Positions 15,203 through 24,453 of a stretch of 35,964 nt of DNA are shown piece after piece. Both the position numbers and the translations under genes were made by a program. Origin of the DNA: an uncultured bacterium (lineage in GTDB: Bacteria > Planctomycetota > UBA1135 > GCA-002686595); contig CALEMP010000115.1 in NCBI GenBank assembly GCA_937910685.1, forward strand, positions 1 through 35,964. The letters are read 5' to 3'. A model generated the notes under the pieces. It was not told the origin of the DNA. It worked only from the letters and a program-made list of their open reading frames with translations, and did no database searches. How positions within the stretch are numbered: position 1 is the first letter of the stretch; each line of letters starts with the position of its first letter.

Positions 15203-18200
15203 ATGAGTTTCCAGGGTGATGTACGCGGGATTGGTTTAGCTGAATTGCTTCAGGGCTTAGCCCGTGGACGCAAGCAAGGCGTCGTCACACTCAGCTCCCG
15301 GGGCACCCCCCGGGTACTCGTGGGCCTATCCGAGGGCAAGGCATTTTTGCTGCCCGCAGAGGAGGAGCCAGTGGACCACTGGCAAGCCCTGGTCAAGGAC
15401 GCCTGGATCGACGCTGTAGGCACGCGTATCGAGCACCTGCACATCGCCGAAGTCGCCCGGGCCAATCGGCTCGAGCAACTCTATTGCCTCTTGGATGGAG
15501 ACGGCGCGCATTTCCGCTTTGAGCCGAGGGAACTCCCCTTTGACGGGGAAGGACGAGTGCTGGCCACTGGCAACCAGCCCCCCATCAGCCCGATCCCCAT
15601 CGAGGGACTCCTGCTGGAGTACGCGCGCATCGATGATGAACGCGAAAGGGTCCAAGCCCAACACCAGCTTGCCTTTGATGATTTGCCCGCGGTGTACGAT
15701 TCCAAGGCCTGCGAAAGTTTGTCCCAGGTTCTTTTACAGGAAATCGATGGGCGCTCCACGGTGACTGAAATCGCAAACCGTCTGGGCTGGACCCTACGCC
15801 AAACCGTGCTCTCCATTGGGCCTGGCCTGGCGTCCGGCGGCCTTTATGCCCTGAGCGGCGATCAATGCCTACTGTTGGCCATGGAAGAACTGCGACGCAA
15901 GGCTTGGCGCCGTGCGGCCGTGCGATTGACCGCCTGGACTAGCCGGGGCACACCGGGTGCATTGGATCCGGACGCGGTTGAAATCCTAGTGGGAGAATGG
16001 GGCAGCGGGCGCCTGGTATCCACCGTGCGCCTGATGGGAGCCCAAGCTGTCTGGATCCTGCTGCGTCGTATCGACCACGGACTTATGCAACCGGCCCAGT
16101 CCGTGCTCCATTGGATCGAGGCCGCGCGCATCTTCCCCGATGATCCGCGTATCCAGCTCCATCGCTTAGCCCTGGAGGCTGTCGATGGAGGCAACCAGGA
16201 ACGGCCCCCCATCGCAGACTTACACAGGCTTGCGCGAACCCAAATCGAAAAGGGTTTCTTGCTGCGCGCCCAACCGGCCCTGCGCTTGGCCCAAGACCGT
16301 GCGCCGGACACCGCAGCCGAACGCCTTGAGCTGGGTCAGCTTTTGCTCGCATCGGGCCTTCCCGAAGAGGCCGCCCCATGGATGATCTCGGCTTGCGAGG
16401 ACTTCGTGGCCCGGGGCCTAAGCGACCGAGCCGTGTTAGCCCTGCGGGAGTTGACCGCTGCCCTACCAAGTCAACGGGAAGCACGCCTCTTGCTCAGCCG
16501 CGCGCGGCGCTCCACGAACTCCGCCCGGCGTATGCGCAAGCGCATCTTGTTCACCATGGCAGGGATCGCTGGATTCGCGGGGATCGCCCTCGTGCAAGTC
16601 AACACCCAACGTCAGCGCACCAGCCAATTGGCCGAAGTGCACGCCCTTTTGTCCACACCGGACCAGGCCAGTTGGGCCCTGACCCAAAAGTTCCCCGGGG
16701 ACGAGGGTGCAGATGTACTAGCCTTGCGCCGGATCATCGATGACAAGCAACGGGCATTAGAACTCAACCAACGGGATGAGTGGCTCGCCGAATACGATGC
16801 CGTGGGGTACGAAGCCCACCGGGGGGATTCTCTGCGCGCCTTGGACTTGGCCCGCGCCCTAAGCCAACCGCCCACCCTGCGCTTCGTGCAAGGGATCTGG
16901 CCCCTCAAGTCGGATCTGATGGCTTCCATTCCAGAAACCCTCGGTGAGCAAGCCACTGGGCTTGGTGCCGTGCGCCTAGACGACGCAGATCAAATCGCCA
17001 GCGAACTCAACCTGGCCAGCCTGGCCCAAGCCCTACGTGCGGCTCTGACGAGCCCTCCAGTGCCAGAGGAGAAATCCTTGGGGCAAGGTCTTGATGCCCT
17101 GGAAGCCCAACTGGTAGGTCGCCATGACCGGCGCGCGACCCTGACCACGGAAAGGGCCCAAAAGAACCTGCGCGCCGATCAAAACCAGTTATTGGAAAGA
17201 GCTCGGGGTTTGGACGAGGCCCGTGAGCTGGACCGTTCCCTCCAAGTCTATGGACAGTTGTTCCTATCGGATGAGGAAGGAGCCGTGCGTGCTGCCCTGG
17301 CCGAGGAGCACAAAGATCTCTTACGACGGGCCGACGCCTTCAAGCGCGCCAGGGAATCAGCCCGCATGGGCCAACTCCAAGAGGCAGCTGAAGTGCTCAA
17401 CGAGCACATGCAGGAGCCCGGTGCCTGGTACTTGCCCGTGGCCATTACCAGCGACCCCAGTGGCGCAACGATTCACTTGCCCTCAGGTACCACCGAACAC
17501 ACGCCCTTGGTACACGAGATGCGCATCGACGATGTTTTTGCCGGACGCTTGCATGTGGACGGCTATCTGGATCAGGAGTTCGAAATCCTGGGTCCCAGCA
17601 ATCAGCACATGGTGCTCTCGCGCATTCCTGTGCGATCCTGGCGTAGCTCCGGTCGGGTGGATGCGGTTCCGGTGCCCGTGAGCAGCGACCACATTCTGGT
17701 GGACCGAAACGGGAATCTAGCCCGGGTGGGCTTGAGCGGCAAACTCATTTGGTCACGAAAGGTCGCGAGCCTCTCCGGGGTCTCCCGAGCCCCCGTGTTC
17801 CTGCCCCAATTGGAAAATCAGCTCCTGGTTGTGACCGAAGAAGGCCAAGCCTATCTCTTGGCCGCGGACTCGGGCGAGCTCACGGGCCCCTGGGATCTCA
17901 ATAGTCCCCCCAGTGTGGGCCCCACCCAGGGCACTGACTTTGTCCAACTACGCCTGGCCGATGGCCGCGTGGCCTTTTGGACCGATAGCCTGAAGCCGAC
18001 GATCTGGCCCAACACCAACGGGCCCCATCCCCTGGCCAAGGATCAGGAACACCTGTACGGTTCCAACAGCGGTTTGCAGGTGCAGCGGCGCGGGAACGGC
18101 CCCCTTGTGAGCATGACCTCGCGCTTTGGAGGCTGGATCTTGACCCAACAGGAAGGCACCTATTCGGTGGCTCCTGCCGATGCCCCTGACCAGGGTTTTT

Positions 18201-18319
18201 CCGCAGCTTCGAAGGGGCGCTGGAACTGGGCTGCCTTTGAGTCCCGGGAAGATGGCGAACTCCTCTGGATCTCTGATGGTGCGGGCCTGCGGGCCTTTGC
18301 CCTGATCCCCCGACCCTAA
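15203..18319 (+). CDS. DUF4388 membrane protein with PEGA-like and propeller-like C-terminus
   Basis: 1038 residues. The ATG at 15203 gives MSFQGDVRGIGLAELLQGLA, the typical DUF4388 (PATAN-like) opening; in-frame extension to 15044 overlaps the previous gene. Residues 1-100 are the DUF4388-like domain. A long helical, TPR-like region continues to about 440, then one transmembrane helix (about 446-465), a helical region with charged coiled-coil stretches (480-740), a PEGA-like domain (about 742-815: ITSDPSGATIHL...HVDGY), and about 220 residues of beta-rich repeats (VDRNGNLARVGLSGKLIWSRKV, VVTEEGQAYLLAADSGELTG) like a PQQ/WD-type propeller. The C-terminal half should be extracytoplasmic. The order intracellular sensor, membrane, envelope-binding domains recalls the kinase at 8164, though no catalytic domain is present. 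Function unknown. Confidence 0.8.
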   Translation: MSFQGDVRGIGLAELLQGLARGRKQGVVTLSSRGTPRVLVGLSEGKAFLLPAEEEPVDHWQALVKDAWIDAVGTRIEHLHIAEVARANRLEQLYCLLDGDGAHFRFEPRELPFDGEGRVLATGNQPPISPIPIEGLLLEYARIDDERERVQAQHQLAFDDLPAVYDSKACESLSQVLLQEIDGRSTVTEIANRLGWTLRQTVLSIGPGLASGGLYALSGDQCLLLAMEELRRKAWRRAAVRLTAWTSRGTPGALDPDAVEILVGEWGSGRLVSTVRLMGAQAVWILLRRIDHGLMQPAQSVLHWIEAARIFPDDPRIQLHRLALEAVDGGNQERPPIADLHRLARTQIEKGFLLRAQPALRLAQDRAPDTAAERLELGQLLLASGLPEEAAPWMISACEDFVARGLSDRAVLALRELTAALPSQREARLLLSRARRSTNSARRMRKRILFTMAGIAGFAGIALVQVNTQRQRTSQLAEVHALLSTPDQASWALTQKFPGDEGADVLALRRIIDDKQRALELNQRDEWLAEYDAVGYEAHRGDSLRALDLARALSQPPTLRFVQGIWPLKSDLMASIPETLGEQATGLGAVRLDDADQIASELNLASLAQALRAALTSPPVPEEKSLGQGLDALEAQLVGRHDRRATLTTERAQKNLRADQNQLLERARGLDEARELDRSLQVYGQLFLSDEEGAVRAALAEEHKDLLRRADAFKRARESARMGQLQEAAEVLNEHMQEPGAWYLPVAITSDPSGATIHLPSGTTEHTPLVHEMRIDDVFAGRLHVDGYLDQEFEILGPSNQHMVLSRIPVRSWRSSGRVDAVPVPVSSDHILVDRNGNLARVGLSGKLIWSRKVASLSGVSRAPVFLPQLENQLLVVTEEGQAYLLAADSGELTGPWDLNSPPSVGPTQGTDFVQLRLADGRVAFWTDSLKPTIWPNTNGPHPLAKDQEHLYGSNSGLQVQRRGNGPLVSMTSRFGGWILTQQEGTYSVAPADAPDQGFSAASKGRWNWAAFESREDGELLWISDGAGLRAFALIPRP

Positions 18320-18345
18320 GCATTTGGCTTGGGGCCCGGCGCGGT

Positions 18346-18351
18346 TATGGT
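18346..18351 (+). promoter_or_regulatory. -10-like TATGGT next to lipoprotein start
   Basis: TATGGT ends seven bases before the ATG at 18359, the spacing expected for a leaderless transcript. It overlaps the alternative upstream ATG at 18347, which supports 18359 as the true start. Confidence 0.3.
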
Positions 18352-18358
18352 TGCGCCC

Positions 18359-19138
18359 ATGCGAATCAGGAATCCGTTCCCAAGAACCCGCGACTGGTCC
18401 CGGACATGCGCCCTCTTGGCCATGGCTGGGGTATTCCATTCCTGCGCCGGGACGCCCGATGCTGGATCGTCAGCGGGCAGCCCGCCGGACCCAATGTCCG
18501 CGTCCGATTGGGAGCGCATGGACTCGTCGGAGTTCGCAACTTTCGTGCGTGGACTTCAAGACCCCGAGTGGGACCCCGCGACCCAGCAGGCCTTGTTGGA
18601 AGCAAGCAAGGGATTCGGAGAGACCGCCCTACGCTCCACGCTCTTGTTGGCGCGAACAACTTCCCCCACCATCAGCGAGCACTTCCTACAGCACCTCGAA
18701 GAACGCACGGCTCCCCCAAGCCGCGGCGAAGGAGGCAATCAAATCACCCAGGCTGCAGCACTGCTCCTGCGCCCAACGCCTCTCAGTCCAGACCAAAGAG
18801 AGCGACTGCTGGCCCTTGCCATTGGCCCTGCGCCGCACCCCAACCTTGCGGTACGGGTGGAATGCGCCGGAACGCTCCTGGCCCTCGACGAAGCTCGAAC
18901 GGTCCCATTCCTCATCCGCGTCCTGCGTGCGCGCACCCCGGCGGAGCGAGACGATCCCCCGGACTGGCCCCGCATAGATACCCTTGCCTGGGTCAAGCAT
19001 CGCTCCTCCCGCGCCCTTGCGGAACACTTCGAGGTGCCCGACGTTTTTAGGCCGGATGGTTCATGGCAACACCAAATGGACGAAGCCACAGCCTATGAAA
19101 AGCTCGCCCAAGGGGCTGCTTCCCTGGGCAAGGATTGA
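18359..19138 (+). CDS. Putative lipoprotein with helical-repeat body
   Basis: 259 residues. The N-terminus has a basic stretch (MRIRNPFPRTRDWSR), a short hydrophobic core and a cysteine in GVFHSCAGT, resembling a lipoprotein signal with an imperfect lipobox. The rest is helical with HEAT-like alternation (AVRVECAGTLLALDEARTVPFLIRVLRAR) and no recognised domain or catalytic motif. It follows the DUF4388 gene after 39 bp on the same strand and could act with its exported half. The open frame extends upstream to TTG 18329, and ATG 18347 is another possible start. Convergent with asnS; about 31 bp separate them, with no clear hairpin. Confidence 0.7.
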   Translation: MRIRNPFPRTRDWSRTCALLAMAGVFHSCAGTPDAGSSAGSPPDPMSASDWERMDSSEFATFVRGLQDPEWDPATQQALLEASKGFGETALRSTLLLARTTSPTISEHFLQHLEERTAPPSRGEGGNQITQAAALLLRPTPLSPDQRERLLALAIGPAPHPNLAVRVECAGTLLALDEARTVPFLIRVLRARTPAERDDPPDWPRIDTLAWVKHRSSRALAEHFEVPDVFRPDGSWQHQMDEATAYEKLAQGAASLGKD

Positions 19139-19169
19139 CCTCCTTTGGCATTGACGTCCCGTGGCGCCC

Positions 19170-20471
19170 CTAGGGCCTGATGCGACCCATCATACGCGGG
19201 AAGGGTGCAGCCTCGCGCACGTGCTCGAGGCCACAAATCCAACCCACGGTGCGCTCAAGACCCAGCCCGAATCCCCCGTGGGGAACCGAGCCATAGCGAC
19301 GTAGGTCCAGGTACCACTCGAACTCGGCCTGGGGCAAACCGTGGCGCTCGATCTCGGCCACAAGGGTGCCCAGGTCCTCTTCCCGTTGGCTGCCGCCAAT
19401 GATCTCCCCCACGCCCTCCGGCGCAATCATGTCCACGCAAAGTACCTTGGTGGGGTCTTCGGGATCTTCTTTCATATAGAAAGACTTCACCGCTTTGGGA
19501 TAGCGAGTGATCATCACCGGTTGGTTGTAGCGTTCCGAAAGGATCGTTTCGTCGGGTGCGCCAAAATCTTCGCCCGCCACAAAATTCGAGTCCGGGTGTT
19601 CGAGCAAAATCTTGGAGGCTTCCTCGTAGGTGATACGAGGGAATTTCCCCTCCACACATTCGAGCTTGGAAAGATCCCTTTCAAGCACCGCCAGTTCCGG
19701 CTGGCGACGCTCCAGCACATCCTTGACGATACGGCAGATCAAGTCTTCAGCCAATGCGCACACGTCGTCCAGATCCGCAAAGGCCATCTCCGGTTCCAGC
19801 ATCCAGAACTCGGTCAAGTGGCGGCGGGTCTTGGACTTTTCTGCGCGGAAGGTGGGTCCAAAGCAATAGATCTTGCCAAGGGCCATGGCGGAGGCTTCCG
19901 CATAGAGTTGACCGGACTGGGTCAGGTAGGCCTTTTGGTCTTCAAAGTAATCCAGCTCAAAGAGGTTGCTGGTTCCCTCGCAGGCGCTGGGGGTGAACAT
20001 GGGCGAGTCCACACAGGCAAAACCGCGCTCATCAAAGAAACGTCGGATCGATGTGATCACAGCATCACGCACGCGCATCACGGCCCACTGACGCTTAGAG
20101 CGCAACCAAAGGTGGCGCCTCGACAAGAGGAAATCTGCCCCGTGCTCCTTGGGGGTGATCGGATAGTCGTGGGCGCTCTGGATCATTTCGCCTCCACTGA
20201 CCACCAGCTCGAATCCCCCGGGGGCACGAGGGTCTGCGCGCACTTCACCGATCAAGCGAAGACTGGACTCTTGCCCCGCATCCGCAAGACCGTCGAACAA
20301 CTCGTCGGGCACCGCACCGCGCTTGACAACGCATTGGACAAAGCCCGTGCCATCGCGCATGTGCACGAACTGAAGTTTTCCCTTGCCGGTTTTACTGTGC
20401 ATCCAACCTGCTAGCTCCACGGTTTCCGAGGCGTGCTGGGCGAGGTTCTCAATGGAGGTAACGGAGGTCAT
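19170..20471 (-). CDS. asnS: Asparaginyl-tRNA synthetase
   Basis: Class IIb synthetase charging tRNA-Asn with asparagine. The start at ATG 20471 gives MTSVTSIENLAQHA directly before the OB-fold anticodon-binding domain (VELAGWMHSKTGKGKLQFVHMRDGTG). Motif 2 reads FGPTFRAEKSKTRRHLTEFWMLEPE and motif 3 reads GFGLGLERTVGWICGLEHVREAAPFPRMMGRIRP; the GRIRP ending and the SQLY-like QSGQLYAEASAMALGKIYCFGP block are AsnRS-type rather than AspRS-type. Length 433 residues is normal. Presence of AsnRS indicates direct charging of tRNA-Asn. The open frame reaches 20549, but those residues are not family-like. A TATTCT on the minus strand (20522-20527) could be its -10. Confidence 0.95.
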   Translation of the reverse strand: MTSVTSIENLAQHASETVELAGWMHSKTGKGKLQFVHMRDGTGFVQCVVKRGAVPDELFDGLADAGQESSLRLIGEVRADPRAPGGFELVVSGGEMIQSAHDYPITPKEHGADFLLSRRHLWLRSKRQWAVMRVRDAVITSIRRFFDERGFACVDSPMFTPSACEGTSNLFELDYFEDQKAYLTQSGQLYAEASAMALGKIYCFGPTFRAEKSKTRRHLTEFWMLEPEMAFADLDDVCALAEDLICRIVKDVLERRQPELAVLERDLSKLECVEGKFPRITYEEASKILLEHPDSNFVAGEDFGAPDETILSERYNQPVMITRYPKAVKSFYMKEDPEDPTKVLCVDMIAPEGVGEIIGGSQREEDLGTLVAEIERHGLPQAEFEWYLDLRRYGSVPHGGFGLGLERTVGWICGLEHVREAAPFPRMMGRIRP

Positions 20472-20595
20472 GATCGTGGGAAGGTTTGGGCTGGGAACAG
20501 ATGGCCTTGGGGAGAAGGCGCAGAATAGCAGGTTGCGCGGCAGGGACACCCTGGATCTTCAGGGTTTCAACAGGCACGCCAAAGAGATTCTTCCC

Positions 20596-21117
20596 TCAGG
20601 GGAAAATCGAGAAGGGAGGACGCAACTGGACCTCGATGATCAAACCAGCTTGGACCTTCACGCGGCCCTTATAGGCCGAGCCCCCACGTCGCGCTTCCAC
20701 GCGCACTTCACCATCGCCGGCGAGCAAGGCTTCAAACTCTTCTGCGGGTGTCAGGATCTCAATGCGTTCATAGCCCTGGGACAGGAGGCGATTCATGATC
20801 CGCTCCCCGAGGCGTCCGGGTGCCGGGGTCGAGACACCGGATTCAGGAGCCACCGCTTGCTCGCGGGCCTCAAGGGCCTGGGCCAAGCGCTGGTCCGCTC
20901 GCTTCTGCCCATCGCGGATATCCACCAGGAGGTGCTCAAGGCGCCGCAACTCAAGCTGATCCTGGGACTCCCCGATGGACTTCAAAGAAGCATCGATCGA
21001 ACCTAGGCGGTCAAGGGCCTCAAGGCGTTTCCCCAGGGCGCCCAGGCGCACCAAGAGCACACCAAGGCCCAGCAGGATGCCCGCCACCAACAAGATGGCC
21101 AAAAGTTCCAAGCCCAT
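20596..21117 (-). CDS. Membrane-anchored coiled-coil protein, unknown
   Basis: 173 residues from ATG 21117, beginning with a membrane helix (MGLELLAILLVAGILLGLGVLLV), then a coiled-coil region (about 25-85: LEALDRLGSIDASLKSIGESQDQLELRRLEHLL), a linker, and a C-terminal folded segment (about 105-173) with MNRLLSQGYERIEILTP and a strand-rich end. No family was recognised. An in-frame ATG at 21177 would add 20 residues; a TAGGCT (minus strand, 21185-21190) lies seven bases before it, so that start or a 60-base leader is also possible. Upstream of asnS on the same strand with a 124-bp gap. Confidence 0.7.
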   Translation of the reverse strand: MGLELLAILLVAGILLGLGVLLVRLGALGKRLEALDRLGSIDASLKSIGESQDQLELRRLEHLLVDIRDGQKRADQRLAQALEAREQAVAPESGVSTPAPGRLGERIMNRLLSQGYERIEILTPAEEFEALLAGDGEVRVEARRGGSAYKGRVKVQAGLIIEVQLRPPFSIFP

Positions 21118-21311
21118 GGAAGCCCCATCGGAAGAGGCTTCTTCCACGGCCAGAAGGGAGTAGCACATGATCCACATGGGCCTCAGCCTACTCTCTCCCC
21201 GCGCCCCCGGTCGGAATATGTCCGTGTCTACCCCCTCAAACTACGCCCAAGGGGAAGGGAACCCGATTCATCCATGCAATCGGTAACCCCGGGCCGCTAT
21301 CCTGCCCAAAT
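21118..21311. promoter_or_regulatory. Divergent region upstream of the antiporter gene
   Basis: About 190 bp between divergent genes (134 bp if the longer start at 21177 is used). TATCCT at 21298-21303 ends eight bases before the antiporter ATG; TAGGCT on the minus strand (21185-21190) faces the other way. No -35 or Shine-Dalgarno match is convincing for either gene. Confidence 0.3.
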
Positions 21312-23441
21312 ATGAACCGCTTTTTGCCCTTCGCGGTCTTCGGGGCCCTGATCGCCGCTCTCTTCCTGGTGCCATCTCCCTCCGGTGACCGCCTGACCGC
21401 TTTTGAGGTCGGCGGCCTGCTGGACGAAGCGGCCCAGCCAATCGACGACGCAGCCCCCAACCAGACCCTCGCGGAACGGGTGCTCGCCAGCGCCCCCTCT
21501 GATTCTGGCCCCCTGAAAGTTTCCATCGGCGAGGTGCGTTACTCCTCAAACACGATGGAGTCCGAGGACCTCAAGGAGGGAGAGCTCAGCAATCAGGCCC
21601 GGGCTTCCTTGGTGCGCGCCCTGCGCACCGCTGCTCAGGGGGCCACCGGCACAGACGACCAACCACGCGAGTTAATCCTTACGGGCGCCACTGAAGCCGC
21701 TGCCGATGGACTGAATTGGACGGTGACGACAGAAGCGAGCCAGGTCACGGTCACCGTGGCCGAGCCCTCCGGCAAGCAGTACAACTCCGAACGTACCTAC
21801 CGAGCCCCGGGTCGCAGCTCCCTGCTTCCTCCCCTGGTAGCCATCGCCCTGGCGATCCTCCTGCGCAAACCGGTGATCGCCCTCTTCATCGGCGTCCTAG
21901 TAGGCGCCTTCCTGGTCAAGTCCGCTGCTGGCCTGGATTTCATGTCCGCCGCAAGCCAAGCCCTGCCCGACGTGTTCCTTCATTACTTCTGGAACGAAGT
22001 AGTGGATAAGGCGCGCTATGAGCTCATTCTGTTCGTGATCTTCATGCTGGCAATGGTGGGCGTTATCACCCGCGCCGGCGGTATCCATGGTTTGATGCAG
22101 TCCATTGCGCGCATGGCCTCCAGCGCCCGCCGTACCCAGGTAGCCACTTGGTTCATGGGCCTGGCCATCTTTTTCGACGACTACGCCAACACGATCCTGG
22201 TGGGCTCCGCCATGCGTCCGCTTACCGACCGCTTCAAAGTGGCCCGGGAGAAACTTGCTTGGATCGTGGACTCCACCGCCGCCCCAGTCGCAGGCATCAG
22301 CATCTTTTCCACCTGGATCGCCTTCGAGGTCAGCACCTTCAGCGCCCAACTGCCCGATGCAGGACTAAGCACCAGCGATGGCTATGGGATCTTTCTTCAA
22401 ACCCTGCCCTTTCGCTTCTATTGCTGGCTGACCATCTACTTCGTGGGTTTGGTGGTTCTGAGCGGCCGGGACTTTGGACCCATGCTGCGTGCTGAACGCC
22501 GGGCTCGTGGGGGCGCCGTGCTGCGGCCCGGGGCCACGCCCCTTGTGAGCAGCGCCGGCACCGAGCTGAAACCCGCCCCCCACGTGCGCCCCGCTGCCTT
22601 AGTCGCCATCATTCCTCTGATGGCTTTTCTGGTCGTTACCATCGGCTGGATTCTGAACACCGGCGGCGCATTTTCCATGGGCAGCACCTTCTTCTCCATC
22701 GAAGGAGTCACCCAAGTGCTGTACGACGGCAGCGGATCCGAACCCTTGATGTGGGGTTCCTTGACTGGCTTGATGATTGCCCTGGCCATGGGCATGTCCC
22801 GCGGCCTAAGCCTGCCTTCAGCCTTGGATGCGGCCTGGAAAAGCCTGCGCGCCATGGGCGTGGCTCTGGCGATTCTTTACCTGGCCTGGATGGTCGGCGC
22901 GGTGTGCAAAGATATGGGGACCGCCGCTTGGCTTTCCCTGACCCTCTCCGATGGAGTGCCCTATGTGGTTTTGCCCACGGCCCTGTTTCTCCTGTCGGCT
23001 ATGGTCGCCTTCAGCACAGGGTCCTCTTGGAGCACCATGTCGATTCTCTTGCCCCTCGTGGTGGGCCTCGCCTACCAGCTGGGCTCCCTGGGTGCGCCCC
23101 TCGGTGTAGATCCGGTTTTGCTAGGCCAGGGCTTGGTGGTGCTTTCCATCGGCGCGGTCTTGGAGGGCGCCATTTTCGGGGACCACTGTTCCCCGATCAG
23201 CGACACCACCGTGATGAGTTCAATTGCAACCGCCAGCGATCACGTGGACCACGTACGAACCCAAGCGCCCTACGCGGTGCTGGTCATGGGAGTCAGCATG
23301 CTCATGGGTTATCTGCCCTGCGCGCTCCTGCTGCACCGAGGTTGGATTTGGTTGCCCTGGGCTAGCTTGGGCTTGTCCATGTTGGTCTTGACCGGGATCG
23401 TGTTCCTGTTCGGCCGTCGGGCGGATGCATCCCCCGCCTGA
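21312..23441 (+). CDS. NhaC-family Na+/H+ antiporter with N-terminal exported domain
   Basis: 709 residues, far longer than the usual ~450-500. The membrane core from about residue 170 carries the NhaC hallmarks FFDDYANTILVGSAMRPLTD and GDHCSPISDTTVMSS, and about ten to twelve hydrophobic helices, so ion/proton antiport or related substrate exchange is likely. Residues 1-20 form a membrane or signal helix and 21-165 are a hydrophilic domain (SIGEVRYSSNTMESEDLKEG to QYNSERTYRAPGRSS) with beta character that should face outside the cytoplasm; I recognise no family for it. Related NhaC proteins also occur as amino acid or malate/lactate antiporters, so the substrate is uncertain. Six bases separate it from the next gene. 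Confidence 0.87.
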   Translation: MNRFLPFAVFGALIAALFLVPSPSGDRLTAFEVGGLLDEAAQPIDDAAPNQTLAERVLASAPSDSGPLKVSIGEVRYSSNTMESEDLKEGELSNQARASLVRALRTAAQGATGTDDQPRELILTGATEAAADGLNWTVTTEASQVTVTVAEPSGKQYNSERTYRAPGRSSLLPPLVAIALAILLRKPVIALFIGVLVGAFLVKSAAGLDFMSAASQALPDVFLHYFWNEVVDKARYELILFVIFMLAMVGVITRAGGIHGLMQSIARMASSARRTQVATWFMGLAIFFDDYANTILVGSAMRPLTDRFKVAREKLAWIVDSTAAPVAGISIFSTWIAFEVSTFSAQLPDAGLSTSDGYGIFLQTLPFRFYCWLTIYFVGLVVLSGRDFGPMLRAERRARGGAVLRPGATPLVSSAGTELKPAPHVRPAALVAIIPLMAFLVVTIGWILNTGGAFSMGSTFFSIEGVTQVLYDGSGSEPLMWGSLTGLMIALAMGMSRGLSLPSALDAAWKSLRAMGVALAILYLAWMVGAVCKDMGTAAWLSLTLSDGVPYVVLPTALFLLSAMVAFSTGSSWSTMSILLPLVVGLAYQLGSLGAPLGVDPVLLGQGLVVLSIGAVLEGAIFGDHCSPISDTTVMSSIATASDHVDHVRTQAPYAVLVMGVSMLMGYLPCALLLHRGWIWLPWASLGLSMLVLTGIVFLFGRRADASPA

Positions 23442-23447
23442 ACCACC

Positions 23448-24446
23448 ATGTCAACCCTACCTAGCAACTCGCGCCTCGTGCGCGGCATGATCATCAGTTG
23501 CGTGGTTTCCCTTCTGGTCTACGCGGGCATCATCGCATGGGCGGACACGGACGGCGTGCTGGAAGCCCTGCAGCACCTCGAGGCAATCCATTTGCTCGGT
23601 GCCGCCGGGTTGGTGCTCTTGGGTTACGGCCTGCGCTTTGTGCGCTGGGAGCTCTACCGCAAGCGGGTAGGCGTTGAACTAGACACCGGGCCCAGCCTTT
23701 TGATTTTCCTCTCTGGATTGGCCCTGACGGTCTCCCCTGGAAAGTTGGGCGAGGCCTTCAAGTGCGTGTTGCTCAAGGATGAAACCGGGGCCTCAATTTC
23801 CTCCACCGCCCCCATCGTGCTGGCGGAACGCTTGACCGATCTGTTGAGTCTCCTGATTCTGATCGCCCTCGCCAATTTCTCGCAACACGCGGAGCACGCC
23901 TGGATTCTATGGGTCACCCTGACCGGCTGCTTGGGCTTGGTGGGCCTGATTGCCTGCCCTCCCGTGACCCGCCTTGCCGTGCTCCTGCTAGGGCGCATGG
24001 GCCGCTTGGGGCGTCTCGCCCCCAAGCTTGATCATGCCCTCAACAACGCGCGCCAACTGTTAGCCCCGCGCCTCTTGATCCCGGCGGTGCTGCTTGGCGT
24101 AGGCGCTTGGAGCTTTGAGTGTTTAGCAGCCTGGGGCATTGCCTTGGCCATTGGGCCGCCGGACCTGTCCTACTCCCAGGTCGTAGCCGCCTTCAGCCTG
24201 TCCCTGGTAGCGGGTGCCGTTGCGATCTTTACCCCGGGCGGACTGGGAGTCACCGAGGGGCTCTACACATCCCAATTGGAACGGCTGTTCCAGTCCCTGG
24301 GAAGTACCGCCAAAGCGGCCCGAGCGGGGGCCGCTTCGGCAACCCTCGTCACACGCCTGATGACCCTCTGGTTCGCAGTCTTGGTGGGGCTCTGCGCCCT
24401 TGGCTTGCACCGCCGCCGGCGCAGGATCCTCGCGACAAAGGGCTAA
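23448..24446 (+). CDS. LPG-synthase/YbhN-type integral membrane protein
   Basis: 332 residues with about eight hydrophobic helices and the features of the lysylphosphatidylglycerol synthase transmembrane (flippase-like, UPF0104) family: LALTVSPGKLGEAFKCVLLK and LAERLTDLLSLL in the first half, and FTPGGLGVTEGLY in the second half. There is no C-terminal aminoacyl-transfer domain, so it is not a full MprF. Members are thought to move or bind lipid-linked substrates; the actual cargo is unknown. It starts six bases after the antiporter stop and is probably co-transcribed. Its stop lies seven bases from the xylB stop on the other strand. Confidence 0.85.
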   Translation: MSTLPSNSRLVRGMIISCVVSLLVYAGIIAWADTDGVLEALQHLEAIHLLGAAGLVLLGYGLRFVRWELYRKRVGVELDTGPSLLIFLSGLALTVSPGKLGEAFKCVLLKDETGASISSTAPIVLAERLTDLLSLLILIALANFSQHAEHAWILWVTLTGCLGLVGLIACPPVTRLAVLLLGRMGRLGRLAPKLDHALNNARQLLAPRLLIPAVLLGVGAWSFECLAAWGIALAIGPPDLSYSQVVAAFSLSLVAGAVAIFTPGGLGVTEGLYTSQLERLFQSLGSTAKAARAGAASATLVTRLMTLWFAVLVGLCALGLHRRRRRILATKG

Positions 24447-24453
24447 CCTTTGT

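Noticed and set aside
19341..20414. 357-codon open frame on the plus strand
   Set aside because: Antisense to asnS; His-rich, low-complexity translation without any recognisable domain.
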